In this document: positions 18,046 through 26,420 of the stretch, one piece after another
How the letters are laid out: the number at the start of each line of letters is the position of its first letter
How positions within the stretch are numbered: the stretch's first letter is position 1
Assembly (NCBI GenBank): GCA_026184775.1
Contig: JANCYW010000001.1
Location: forward strand, 372,001-436,000
Direction of reading: 5' to 3'
From: Cyanidium caldarium
Lineage: Eukaryota; Rhodophyta; Bangiophyceae; Cyanidiales; Cyanidiaceae
Length of the DNA stretch: 64,000 bases
Notes under the pieces: model-generated
Told to the model about the DNA's origin: nothing
Databases searched by the model: none
Seen by the model: the letters and a program-made list of their open reading frames with translations, nothing else
Program-made: the position numbers and the translations under genes

Positions 18046-19189
18046 GGCGGGCGCTGGCGGCGAACGGTGGTGGGAGAAGTGTGCGGGCATCCCGCAATAG
18101 CGCCCGCGCGTAGCGGAAGAATAAACCGCCCGGCGCGCTGGCTGACGATGGTGAGGACGATGCCGGCAACCACTGGAGATGCCGGAGGAATCGCCGATGG
18201 GACTTGTGCGCCCACAGATGGATCGCCAACGGCATCGACGATAGCGGCGATTCCGTGCCTCTCACGGCCGTTTTCGACACATTTCGTTCGGTGCTCTCGA
18301 CGATGTCGTCATCGTCGCTGCTCCCCACGAACAACGCATGCAGACCGTGTTCATCCCACAACGGCTCGTAGAGCGCCTCGGGCGGGAGGACGTGAATCTG
18401 ATGCGGAAACTGCCGGTGTAGCGCCGCGGGCAACTTCACCGAATGGTGATTCCAACAGTGCCAGCAGGGCACCGAGCGCATGGCGTACAGCCATTGTGCG
18501 AGGAACGGAGCGCCCGGGCGCGCTACGATCACCGCGTTGCCCAGACCGATGTCGCCTTCGCGTCCCAGCACCACCCCGCCGGGTGCCTGAGCGGCTGTAT
18601 GTCGCAGATCGTCCAGCGCCGGATGGCAGGCTAGCACGTCCATATCCAAGTACACGCCACCGTATCGGTACAGCAGCTGCAACCGCAGCACGTCGGAGCG
18701 CTGCGCGCCACTGGTCAGCGGCCGGCCGGCGTACTGGTGCGCCACACGCACCCGTCGCGTCTCCACCAGCGGCAGCGTCCGTCGCCACCAGGCGTTACCG
18801 CCTGGCGCAGCCGCCGGATCGTGGCCGTAGTGCAGCAGGATGCGGGTGTCGGCCGGCAGGTACGTGCGCACCGCCAACACCGCCAAGTACTGCACGACGC
18901 CGTACTCCTTGCCGTCAAAATCGGCCGCCAGACCGAAGATGAAATGCACCAGGCGCGGCACGGCATCCCTCAGATGTCGCACTGGAGGCGTCTGCCCGGC
19001 GGCGGTGGTGGAGGGCAGAGGCGCGGGTGATAGGAGCGACGACGACGCATACCGCTCTCCTGGTGATCCTCGCATAGATCCATTTCGTGCAGCGACCGAC
19101 TCACCAGCGCCCCCCAACATCAAGGCGCACACCATCAACGTCGCCCACATTACCCCATATCGTCTCCGGGTTCGTCGGCGTTGGTTCAT
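17906..19189 (-). CDS. DXD-motif glycosyltransferase (GT32-like), type II membrane protein
   Basis: A 427-residue putative Golgi glycosyltransferase. The ATG at 19189 gives a basic N-terminus (MNQRRRTRRR), one membrane segment at about 14-35, a stem, and a catalytic domain with PRLVHFIFGL, RSDVLRLQLLYRYGGVYLD and the nucleotide-sugar-binding Asp182-x-Asp184. This is the layout of the sugar-binding DXD family (OCH1/GT32 and alpha-1,4-GalT-like enzymes). Donor and acceptor cannot be read from sequence. An acidic insert (SSDDDDIVES) and a Pro/Arg-rich C-terminal tail are unusual. The tail overlaps the MutL gene by 140 bases on the other strand. It is a paralogue of the gene at 19398 and head-to-head with it (208-base gap). 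Confidence 0.82.
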   Translation of the reverse strand: MNQRRRTRRRYGVMWATLMVCALMLGGAGESVAARNGSMRGSPGERYASSSLLSPAPLPSTTAAGQTPPVRHLRDAVPRLVHFIFGLAADFDGKEYGVVQYLAVLAVRTYLPADTRILLHYGHDPAAAPGGNAWWRRTLPLVETRRVRVAHQYAGRPLTSGAQRSDVLRLQLLYRYGGVYLDMDVLACHPALDDLRHTAAQAPGGVVLGREGDIGLGNAVIVARPGAPFLAQWLYAMRSVPCWHCWNHHSVKLPAALHRQFPHQIHVLPPEALYEPLWDEHGLHALFVGSSDDDDIVESTERNVSKTAVRGTESPLSSMPLAIHLWAHKSHRRFLRHLQWLPASSSPSSASAPGGLFFRYARALLRDARTLLPPPFAASARLSMVLPVRPSGAPPPRCRLRSLRPPPPPRCPAGGIADETVAPAPRR

Positions 19190-19397
19190 GCGACGGAGAA
19201 CGACTCGACCAAGTATGCGAGAAAAATCGAAACTGCTGCGCAATCCGCGCCGCCGCCCATTCCTGACTGGTCCCGACGCGACGCCCGCGATTTCGATTTG
19301 CCGCTGGCAGCGAACCGCGCTCCGGTAATCTTCGCGCCCGTGTCCGGCTGTCACCGCAGCATCGTGCACAGAGCACCCGACCAGAGTGCATACAGGA

Positions 19398-20351
19398 ATG
19401 AAGAGACATAGAGGGCGCATTCGATGGGGGTGGTTCGTGCTGGTAAGTTTATGTATCTGGTGGTGCATTTCCGGGGGCTATCGCGGGAACTCTGAAACCT
19501 CGGGGCACCTGCCGCCGAAATGCTCGGCGACTTGTCTATCTGCACCCACTCCCCGTGTCGTCCATTTCGTATTCGGCCTAGACGCCACAGATGAATTCGG
19601 GTTTACGGAATACCTCAGTGTGCTGGCCGCGCGCCGACGATGCGCTGCCGACACGTGGGTGCTGCTGCACCTCGGTCGATCGTCCAGCACCTCCAACCGC
19701 TGGCTCACCGCTGCCCTGCAATGGCCGCGAGTGTTAGCCCGGCCGGTGCGCGTACCGAGGCACCTCGGCCGGTGGCCGGTGCGCCATGCTGCCCATGCGG
19801 CCGATTGGCTGCGGTTGGAGGTGCTGGCGCGCTTTGGCGGACTCTACCTCGACGCGGATGTGTGGGTGCTGCGCGATCCTTTCGACCTCGTCGACAGAAC
19901 TGGTGCCGCTTGCGGTATCGGCGTGGAGACGGTGGAGGATGGCGGCGACCGCACCGTCGGTCTGTGCAATGCGGTGCTGTGGTCCGTGCTGGGTGGCTGT
20001 CCGCTTCTCCACCGCTGGATGCTGGCGTACCGGTCGTTTCAGCCGTGGCACTGGAATCGCTTCAGCGTGGTGTTGCCGTGGCAATTGGCGCAACGCTGGC
20101 CGGCCGAGATACATCAAGTACCCGCCCGGGCCTTCTTTCCTTTCTCCTGGGATGCCCTCGGCTTGCGCGCTTTGTACGGCAATCGCAGCCGGGCAGCGTG
20201 GTCGCGGGTGGAGGCGGCGCATGCCGTGCACCTCTGGGCGCATGCCGCTCAACGCGCTGGCTTTCCGGTGCGCTCGCTCACCGCGCAGGAGTGCCTTCGA
20301 CGCAACACCACATTGCACGCTATCGCTCGAAGTATTCTCAGTGAAGTGTAA
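19398..20351 (+). CDS. DXD-motif glycosyltransferase (GT32-like), paralogue of the neighbour
   Basis: A 317-residue type II membrane protein: basic start MKRHRGRIRW, membrane segment at about 11-26, and a catalytic domain with PRVVHFVFGL, ADWLRLEVLARFGGLYLD and Asp152-x-Asp154. It shares these blocks and a C-terminal HLWAH motif with the divergently transcribed gene at 17906-19189, so the two are an inverted duplicate. It lacks that protein's acidic insert and long tail. The frame opens at a GTG at 19386, but the first ATG is 19398. Likely a Golgi enzyme building cell-wall or secreted glycans; substrate unknown. Confidence 0.82.
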   Translation: MKRHRGRIRWGWFVLVSLCIWWCISGGYRGNSETSGHLPPKCSATCLSAPTPRVVHFVFGLDATDEFGFTEYLSVLAARRRCAADTWVLLHLGRSSSTSNRWLTAALQWPRVLARPVRVPRHLGRWPVRHAAHAADWLRLEVLARFGGLYLDADVWVLRDPFDLVDRTGAACGIGVETVEDGGDRTVGLCNAVLWSVLGGCPLLHRWMLAYRSFQPWHWNRFSVVLPWQLAQRWPAEIHQVPARAFFPFSWDALGLRALYGNRSRAAWSRVEAAHAVHLWAHAAQRAGFPVRSLTAQECLRRNTTLHAIARSILSEV

Positions 20352-20482
20352 AGTGGAACGATCGACGTCGACGGATGCTCGAACGGGGACATGCCCTCGA
20401 AGCGACATTTTCGAGTTGCCACGGCGCGCGTCGAGGCCGTCGAGTACGTAGACGTTTCCGTACGAGTTTGAACACACGAGAC

Positions 20483-21127
20483 ATGACCATTCGCTCGGCG
20501 TTCTGCACACCGTGCAATGCGTTTCGACTCCCGCGCAACAAGTGCCGACGAGACGACCCGTCCCGCCGTCTCTGCATGCTGGTGTGCAACCGTCGCGAGG
20601 CCCTGCTCACCTTGTTGGGATGGGCGCTGGCAACGCCGGCAGCCCTCAGGTTCACCCCTGCCCCGGGTCTGACCGCGCCAGCCTCTGCAGCTGCTTCGGC
20701 CAAGTCGCGACGGACGCTGGCCAAGTGCCCGGCCACTTCCAATTGTATCTCGTCCACTTCGGTGGGCAACCCGTCCAAGTACGGTGCGCCGTGGTCGTTC
20801 GCCGAAGTGACGGACGATCCGCAGGCGGCGTGGCGCTCGCTGCAGGAGGCGTTGCAGCAGCAGCCGAACGTGCAGATCGTGGAGTCCGATGACGCGTACG
20901 TGCACGCAGTGTCGCCCAGTCGGTTCCCGTCACGCGGCACCGACGACCTGGAGTTTCTGATGCGGCCGGAGGAGCGGCTGGTGTTGTACCGTTCGGCGTC
21001 ACGGGACACTCAGTACATCTATCCCTTCGCGCAGCCGCTGAGTGACTTTGGGCACCACCAGCGCCGTCTTGATGAGATTCGGGAACGGCTCGGCTGGCGG
21101 CCGTTGGACTGGAATCAAGTTTACTAG
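20483..21127 (+). CDS. DUF1499 protein, probable thylakoid lumen
   Basis: A 214-residue protein from the ATG at 20483 (MTIRSAFCTPC). The mature part matches DUF1499: a CPATSNCISS motif, a central AWRSLQEAL helix, DDAYVHAVSPSR, DDLEFLM, and YRSASR before a terminal RRLDEIRERLGW helix. The N-terminus looks bipartite: a basic transit region, then a twin arginine (NRREALL) with a hydrophobic stretch and Ala-rich cleavage region. This suggests Tat-dependent import into the thylakoid lumen, where plastid members of the family are found. Molecular function is unknown. It lies between the two glycosyltransferase/paralogue pairs, with no obvious functional tie. Confidence 0.8.
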   Translation: MTIRSAFCTPCNAFRLPRNKCRRDDPSRRLCMLVCNRREALLTLLGWALATPAALRFTPAPGLTAPASAAASAKSRRTLAKCPATSNCISSTSVGNPSKYGAPWSFAEVTDDPQAAWRSLQEALQQQPNVQIVESDDAYVHAVSPSRFPSRGTDDLEFLMRPEERLVLYRSASRDTQYIYPFAQPLSDFGHHQRRLDEIRERLGWRPLDWNQVY

Positions 21128-21315
21128 CGGGGTCGTCGCCAAAGTCGTCGCCGCCGCCGGCAACTAGATGTGGCGATGCATCCGCCCGCCACGAAAGCGA
21201 TACTGCGCACAGGAGCACGTTCCCCGCGACCCATATGAATGAATCCTCTACTCCGCCGATGCAGCGCCCACAAGCGATACTATCTCTCTCCTCGGCTTGT
21301 ACTACTCCGCCGCCT

Positions 21316-21759
21316 TCAGCAATCCATCACTCCGGTGATCGTGGTGGGTGCAGTCACGTCCGCCGGACACAGGAAGCGGTACAGCACTCGCTCGGCGGCA
21401 GCACACTCCAGCACCATGTTCGCCGCACTGCCCGAGCCGCTCGACGCTCGCACCAAAGTCTGAAAACGCCCCTCGCCCCAACGGTACTCCCGCTCCGGCC
21501 CGTCGTGCGCCACCAACACCTGTTTGTGTTGGGACACCTCCCAATGATTCAAGTCATTCAACAACATCAGCGCCTCGTTGCGCAGCACAGCGTTCTCCAC
21601 CGCTAGCCGCTCCGACTCGCTCATGGCGTCGCCAGCCACTGGAACCACGGCCGCCGCCGTCGCCGCCGCCACGAACAACAAGAAGAGGAACGCAACGCGC
21701 GCCCACCTCCCCAGGCGATCCCGACATCCTCCTGCGCGCGCAAAACCCCCACTCTGCAT
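21316..21759 (-). CDS. novel small membrane-anchored protein A (three-Cys family)
   Basis: A 147-residue protein from the ATG at 21759. It has a basic N-terminus, a membrane segment at about 21-42, a leucine-rich helical stretch (ERLAVENAVLRNEALMLL) and a C-terminal domain of about 45 residues. The C-terminal signature is VRAS, then LECAAAERVLYRFLCP and TITGVMDC, with Cys119, Cys131 and Cys147. The divergent gene at 22103 has the same architecture and the same cysteine spacing. I know no named family with this signature. Topology suggests a type II protein with the Cys domain in the secretory lumen or outside the cell. The frame extends to 21792 but only from a GTG. Confidence 0.72.
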   Translation of the reverse strand: MQSGGFARAGGCRDRLGRWARVAFLFLLFVAAATAAAVVPVAGDAMSESERLAVENAVLRNEALMLLNDLNHWEVSQHKQVLVAHDGPEREYRWGEGRFQTLVRASSGSGSAANMVLECAAAERVLYRFLCPADVTAPTTITGVMDC

Positions 21760-22102
21760 GACTCGCTGGCAGGTTCGAGGTGGCGGCTTCACTGCAGCGC
21801 GAACACCTCACCTGTGCTACCGATACGAAAAGCGTGCACGCAGACACGCACGCGCAACCGATGCAGTTCGCGCGAGGCGCTCGGTGCGCGCTGCCGCGAT
21901 GAAACAGCGCAGCGGGGCAGCGAACACGTCGAGGAGAAATGCGTGACACGCAACGCCGCCAAAAACAATGCGTGCGATCGATGTGCGCGCCGATCGCTCG
22001 ATGCGCCCGGCGCGGTGGCAAGCCTGCCAGGAGCGCGTGCGGGCGCGGCGAGGATGCGTGTCGGGTATTTTGCCTGCCGCGAGAGCTAGTGGCCGATCGG
22101 CG

Positions 22103-22537
22103 ATGACGGGCATCACGGGGAAGCGGGTAGGGATGGATCGGGGCGCGTGGGTGTTTATTGCAATGGCTGTGGTGGCGCTGTTGGCGGGCATGAGCTCGGT
22201 GGGTGCGCGCAGTGGTGGCGAGGCGCGTCACTCCGTGGAGCTGTTACGAGCCGAGCGCGCCCAGTTGCACCTGCTGGTGCGTGAGTTGCGAGCGGCAGTG
22301 CAATCGGGCGGCAAGGGTGCGTTGCCGAGTTTCACGCGGGATCAGCTGGATGCGCTGTTGTTCGGAAGCGCGCAGCAGCGGGGGGTGGCTTTGAAGCAGT
22401 CGGCGGTGCGAGCGTCGGCCACAAACGGCGATCTGGTGTTGGAGTGCTCCGCGGCCGGTAAGCTGCTGTACCGCTTCTCGTGTCCGAGTGGCGGCTCGAC
22501 GCCGTCGACCTTTACCGGAGTGGCCACCTGCACTTGA
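22103..22537 (+). CDS. novel small membrane-anchored protein B (three-Cys family)
   Basis: A 144-residue paralogue of the neighbouring minus-strand gene: membrane segment at about 15-34, coiled-coil-like ELLRAERAQLHLLVRELR, then VRAS, LECSAAGKLLYRFSCP and TFTGVATCT. Cys115, Cys127 and Cys143 have exactly the spacing of protein A (C-x11-C-x15-C). The frame is open to an ATG at 21968, which would add 45 basic residues; 22103 is preferred because it gives the same architecture as protein A. An ATG at 22133 is also possible. The two genes are head-to-head, about 340 bases apart. Function unknown; a secretory-pathway role is inferred from topology and glycosyltransferase neighbours. Confidence 0.7.
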   Translation: MTGITGKRVGMDRGAWVFIAMAVVALLAGMSSVGARSGGEARHSVELLRAERAQLHLLVRELRAAVQSGGKGALPSFTRDQLDALLFGSAQQRGVALKQSAVRASATNGDLVLECSAAGKLLYRFSCPSGGSTPSTFTGVATCT

Positions 22538-22590
22538 GACGAGGGAATGACAAGTAGATGTGGGATACCAGGTGATATTGGCGTGCACTT

Positions 22591-24021
22591 TCATTGTATC
22601 CGTTGGGCGTACCGCTGCAACACCGCTTCCGTATACGCAAGCATACCGCGCCGCGAGAGGAACGCGAGGGCAAAGTGGTTGGCGTTGCTCGCCAACTGGC
22701 GCGCGTCGCGGTCGCGGCGGCGCAGCCATCGTATCCGCTGGGGCAGGTCGCGGAACGACATAGTGCAGGGCACGGTGTGCACAAACGGTTGCAGGAGCGG
22801 CTCGAAGAAGGATCCACACGGTGATTGCTGTTGCAGCACCACCTGCGAGCCGTGCAGCTGGCGCCACAGTCGATCCGCCCAACCGCAGTTGCCCTCGGCG
22901 TACACGGCGTAGCGAAAGCGTCGCTGTTGCTGCAACGGCGACAGCGCTGCCGGGTCATCGCGATGACCGGCGCTCCATGCCATGTCGAGCAAGCGCGGAT
23001 GGCGACGGGCGCGGCGCCATAGCGACTCTCGGCCATACGCCAGGGCGGTCTGCCAAACGGCGGTATGGTCGGTCGCGTTTAGCGGAGATACTGGCCGCAG
23101 ACGCGCCGCCAACGCGTCCCGCCGGCCGCCGCGGAACACCGCCTGCGCCTGCCGCTCCTGCCATCGTGCACGCTCCGCAGCATACAGCGCGCAACTTACG
23201 TCCCAGTCATCGAAGCCGGCTCCGTGGCCGGCCCGCATGCCGGGCGCGCCCGCTTCGAACACCGGCAACGGAATGTCGTCGCTTAGTGAACTGCAGTGAA
23301 TGGTGGTGAAAATGGGTCGGGGATCGCTTTCCGCATAAAAGGGCATCTTGGCGTACGCCGACCGCCGTCGCACCGTCTGCACACAATCGTGCACGCACTG
23401 CACCAGGGCGAATCCGGCCTGCGGTAGACGCGCGGCCTGCAGCAGCTGCGCCGTCCACCGCAATCGCCGCTGCCAGAACGGCTTGCGCGCTGCCGTTGCC
23501 GCACCAGTCACATTGTACGGGTCGTGCAGCGTGGCAGTACCGTTGCGTACCCGCCATAACACGCAACCGGTGGCCTTGCGCGCCCCGCTCGGCATCGTAG
23601 CGTATCGTTGACGCCGCAGCGTCTCGAGTGCGTTACGCAGGAGACGGCGCCCGCTCTGTGCAGCGAACGGCGCCAAGTATCGTTTTGCGAGTGCCTGCAG
23701 TGTGGCAACGACCTCCTGGTCAGTGTACCATCGTTCGGGTACTCGTGCGGGAGGCGAGCGGAGTGTCGACGAGTCATCTAGCAAACGCCAGTCGTCCCCC
23801 AGCAACTGGGAGAGCCGCTCTCCTCTCGATGCCCAGCTCGTCCACTTCTGTAGCGCCGGTGGCACAAGCGCCCACAAAAGGAGGCACACGGCGAGCAGCG
23901 TCAACCACGCCGGCCCTCTCCTGCCTTTAGACACGAGGCGGGAGGGAGCCGGCCGCCACCGCCGCCGGCGCGCTACACCAACGCTCGACGACCTATATGG
24001 CAGGCATCCGGGAGAGCCCAT
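22591..24021 (-). CDS. GT90 (CAP10/POGLUT-like) glycosyltransferase
   Basis: A 476-residue type II membrane protein: basic N-terminus, membrane segment near residues 38-57 (WLTLLAVCLLLWALVPP), then a GT90 catalytic domain. Recognisable blocks are PIFTTIHCSS, DDWDVSCALYAAERARW, VFRGGRRDAL, FRYAVYAEGNCGWADRL, SPCGSFFEPLLQPFVH and a C-terminal HFALAFLSRRGMLAYTEAVL. GT90 enzymes transfer xylose or glucose in the ER/Golgi (fungal capsule xylosyltransferases, animal protein O-glucosyltransferases). The acceptor here is unknown. The ATG at 24021 is the first in frame. It converges with small protein B (53-base gap). Confidence 0.83.
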   Translation of the reverse strand: MGSPGCLPYRSSSVGVARRRRWRPAPSRLVSKGRRGPAWLTLLAVCLLLWALVPPALQKWTSWASRGERLSQLLGDDWRLLDDSSTLRSPPARVPERWYTDQEVVATLQALAKRYLAPFAAQSGRRLLRNALETLRRQRYATMPSGARKATGCVLWRVRNGTATLHDPYNVTGAATAARKPFWQRRLRWTAQLLQAARLPQAGFALVQCVHDCVQTVRRRSAYAKMPFYAESDPRPIFTTIHCSSLSDDIPLPVFEAGAPGMRAGHGAGFDDWDVSCALYAAERARWQERQAQAVFRGGRRDALAARLRPVSPLNATDHTAVWQTALAYGRESLWRRARRHPRLLDMAWSAGHRDDPAALSPLQQQRRFRYAVYAEGNCGWADRLWRQLHGSQVVLQQQSPCGSFFEPLLQPFVHTVPCTMSFRDLPQRIRWLRRRDRDARQLASNANHFALAFLSRRGMLAYTEAVLQRYAQRIQ

Positions 24022-24368
24022 GAAATCCTTCCGAACCCCCCAAACTCCTGGTCACTCGCACCCCTGTCTCCGGCTTCCCTGACCTGCTCTACTTCTAACT
24101 GCGTACTGCGCCTCCGGGCGCACAATTCACGGCATTGGCGCCATCGTGGACGGCCAGCAGCCGCGGCAGGAGCGGTTACGGTCCGCGAGCGACAACGCAC
24201 GGCGGTGTGGACGCAGCCGTGAAGAACGAGCGGGGACACGGGAGAGTCGGGTCAGGTTGCAGCACCGGGGCACAGAGGAAGCGAAAGAGGCGAGCACTCT
24301 TGCGACGACGCTTGCCGTCCACGGAACCACTCTCTCCTCTGTTGTCCGAACCGCCCTCTTCCACGGCC
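24022..24368. other. divergent intergenic region
   Basis: About 350 bases between the GT90 gene (minus) and the RMD5 gene (plus). The RMD5 frame is open upstream only from a TTG. Presumably two promoters. Confidence 0.4.
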
Positions 24369-25664
24369 ATGTCATCTCCGGAGGGGCGCAGCAGTGGCGG
24401 TACGGCGCTCAGCGCCAGCTTGTGGGAGGATTTGGGGGTCGAATGGCGACGGGCTGCCGTGCACCACGACGAGCTCTTCCGCGGTAGCAAAGAGTGGTGT
24501 GCACAACTGTTGCGCGAGTTGGACCAGCTGGCCGGCCAGCTGAACAGTGCCGCCGCTGCTGCCCCCGAGGACGCACCACCCAAGCCGAGGGCGCTCCCTG
24601 CAGTGCAAGCGCTACGACAGGCGAGTGAGCGTGCCCGCGACGCTATCGGCGTGCAACAGAAGAAGCTCAACGCCTCGATCACCAAGTACACCAAGTTTGT
24701 CGACAAGCATTTCGCATTCGACCCAAAGCGGGCCTGCCGCGGCCGGCCGCTCGACCGTCGTCTGCTGGAGCGCGCCATTGTGGAGCACTTGTATCGCGAG
24801 GGCGAGTTCGAGCTGGGCGAGCGACTGGCGCACGAGGCGCAGCTCGCAATGGACGCATCCCTCATCGAGCCGTACGTGGAGATGCACCAGGTGCTCAAGG
24901 CGCTCGACGCCGACCAGCTCGAACCGGCCATCGACTGGGCGCGACGACACCGCCAACAGCTGTGGTGCGCGCAGCAGTCGCTGCCGATACGTCCAGCTCA
25001 GTCGCCGGGCGCTGCCGAGGCCGGGCAGAGCCCGAGCGCAGAAGGCACCGAACTGGAGTTCAAGTTGCATCGGCTGCAGTTTGTGAACCTGCTGCAACAG
25101 GGCAAAGCGGCCGAAGCGCTCCGGTACGCTGAGCGCACCTTTCCCCAGTTCCAGCGCACGCAGCATAGTCAGATTCAGCACCTGATGGGATGCTTCCTAT
25201 TCGCCTCGCGCATTCTGCATTCGCGGCTGTCGCACCCGCGCTATGCACCGCTGTTCACTCCGGCGCTGAAACAGGACGTCGTTCAGAGCTTCAAAGCGAG
25301 CTGCTGGCGCGTGTTGGGCCTGGCGCCCGAGAGCCCGTTGCACAGCGTGGCTTCGTGCGGTGCAGTGGCGTTGCCGCTGCTCATCAAGGCGGCCAAGCTA
25401 CTGCCCAACAAGGACGCCTGGGACGAACGCGACGAGCTGCCGGTGGAGGTCGATCTCGGCCGCCCCTACCAATTCCACTCCATTTTTGTGTGCCCGGTAT
25501 CGCGCGACCAGAGCACCGAACAGAACCCACCGATGCTGCTACCCTGCGGCCATGTGCTCTGCAAGGAGACCGTCGGGCGGCTGCCCCGTGGCGGCACCCG
25601 CTTCAAGTGCCCGTACTGCCCGAGCGAGCAGCAGGTGGCGGCGTGCCGTCAGGTGCGCTTCTAA
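24369..25664 (+). CDS. RMD5: RMD5/RMND5-like subunit of the GID/CTLH ubiquitin ligase
   Basis: A 431-residue protein with the GID2/RMND5 layout. An N-terminal helical region is followed by LisH/CTLH (LLERAIVEHLYREGEFELGERL and onward), CRA (LEFKLHRLQFVNLL, EALRYAERTFPQF), and a C-terminal degenerate RING. The RING reads HSIFVCPVSRDQSTEQNPPM, LPCGHVLCKE and FKCPYCPSEQ, very close to human RMND5A, including the missing zinc ligands usual in this family. The complex ubiquitinates metabolic enzymes such as gluconeogenic FBPase in yeast. The first ATG in frame is 24369. The 3' end overlaps the convergent AK6 gene by 62 bases. Confidence 0.92.
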   Translation: MSSPEGRSSGGTALSASLWEDLGVEWRRAAVHHDELFRGSKEWCAQLLRELDQLAGQLNSAAAAAPEDAPPKPRALPAVQALRQASERARDAIGVQQKKLNASITKYTKFVDKHFAFDPKRACRGRPLDRRLLERAIVEHLYREGEFELGERLAHEAQLAMDASLIEPYVEMHQVLKALDADQLEPAIDWARRHRQQLWCAQQSLPIRPAQSPGAAEAGQSPSAEGTELEFKLHRLQFVNLLQQGKAAEALRYAERTFPQFQRTQHSQIQHLMGCFLFASRILHSRLSHPRYAPLFTPALKQDVVQSFKASCWRVLGLAPESPLHSVASCGAVALPLLIKAAKLLPNKDAWDERDELPVEVDLGRPYQFHSIFVCPVSRDQSTEQNPPMLLPCGHVLCKETVGRLPRGGTRFKCPYCPSEQQVAACRQVRF

Positions 25665-26205
25665 GCTTCCACCAACGCACCGTATCGTCGATGATGCGCC
25701 GTCGTTGCCACGGCCGAGTGTTGTCCACCACGCAGACCACTTCGGCCGCGTAACTGGCGCGCGCCTCGTCGACGCACACCCGCAGTATCTCCGCCTCCAC
25801 GTTTTCCCGCACCTTGCGCTCGTCATACTGCCGCGCGGCCAGCCGCGCATACAATTCGTCGCTGTCGCACTGCAGCGCCAGCACCCGCGCAAACCAGCGC
25901 TCGGGGAACCACTCGCTGGAGTGGTGCTCGACGATTTTGCCACCGGCCGTCAGCAACGGCTCCAAATAGTCTAAAATGGCGTCTTCATCCAACACGTGAC
26001 AGTCGCGCTCCCGGTCGTACTCGTCTGCAAACCGCTCCGGCTGCGACCGCACCAGCTGCCCGATGTCGATGACCTGAACCGCTTCCACCGACCCGTGCAG
26101 GGTGTTGAGCGCTCTGCCGAGCGCTTGCGCCACGGCCGACTTGCCCGTGCCCGGAGTGCCGGTGATGAGGATGTTGGGCAGCGGCACGGGAGGTGGAGTG
26201 CGCAT
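25603..26205 (-). CDS. AK6: adenylate kinase 6 / FAP7 (hCINAP)
   Basis: A 200-residue nuclear adenylate kinase-like ATPase needed for 18S rRNA maturation. It has the Walker A motif ITGTPGTGKS at residues 14-23, the family motif DCHVLDEDAILDYLEP, IVEHHSSEWFPERWF, and the short lid/NMP layout of AK6 rather than classical adenylate kinases. DEARASY and a terminal RPWQRRRIIDDTVRWW follow. The start codon is the only suitable ATG. Its last 62 bases overlap the 3' end of RMD5 on the opposite strand, so the two tails are encoded by the same DNA. Confidence 0.93.
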   Translation of the reverse strand: MRTPPPVPLPNILITGTPGTGKSAVAQALGRALNTLHGSVEAVQVIDIGQLVRSQPERFADEYDRERDCHVLDEDAILDYLEPLLTAGGKIVEHHSSEWFPERWFARVLALQCDSDELYARLAARQYDERKVRENVEAEILRVCVDEARASYAAEVVCVVDNTRPWQRRRIIDDTVRWWKLRSAPDGTPPPAARSGSTGT

Positions 26206-26420
26206 CTCCTGACGAGAAATCGTGGTCGCAGGGAGGGGCAGACGGCGGGCCGCGCTCTCCCAAAGTGGCCAAGTTTATCGAGTGGAGCTGCTGCTGGCAG
26301 CGGTGGGCAAAGGGTGCAGATGGCACAACCGCGAGGCATTTTTGGAGGAGATACACGAGAGCTGCACGACAGGCGACATCCCACCGGACTCGTGCATACC
26401 CGCAACAGCAGTACACCACT

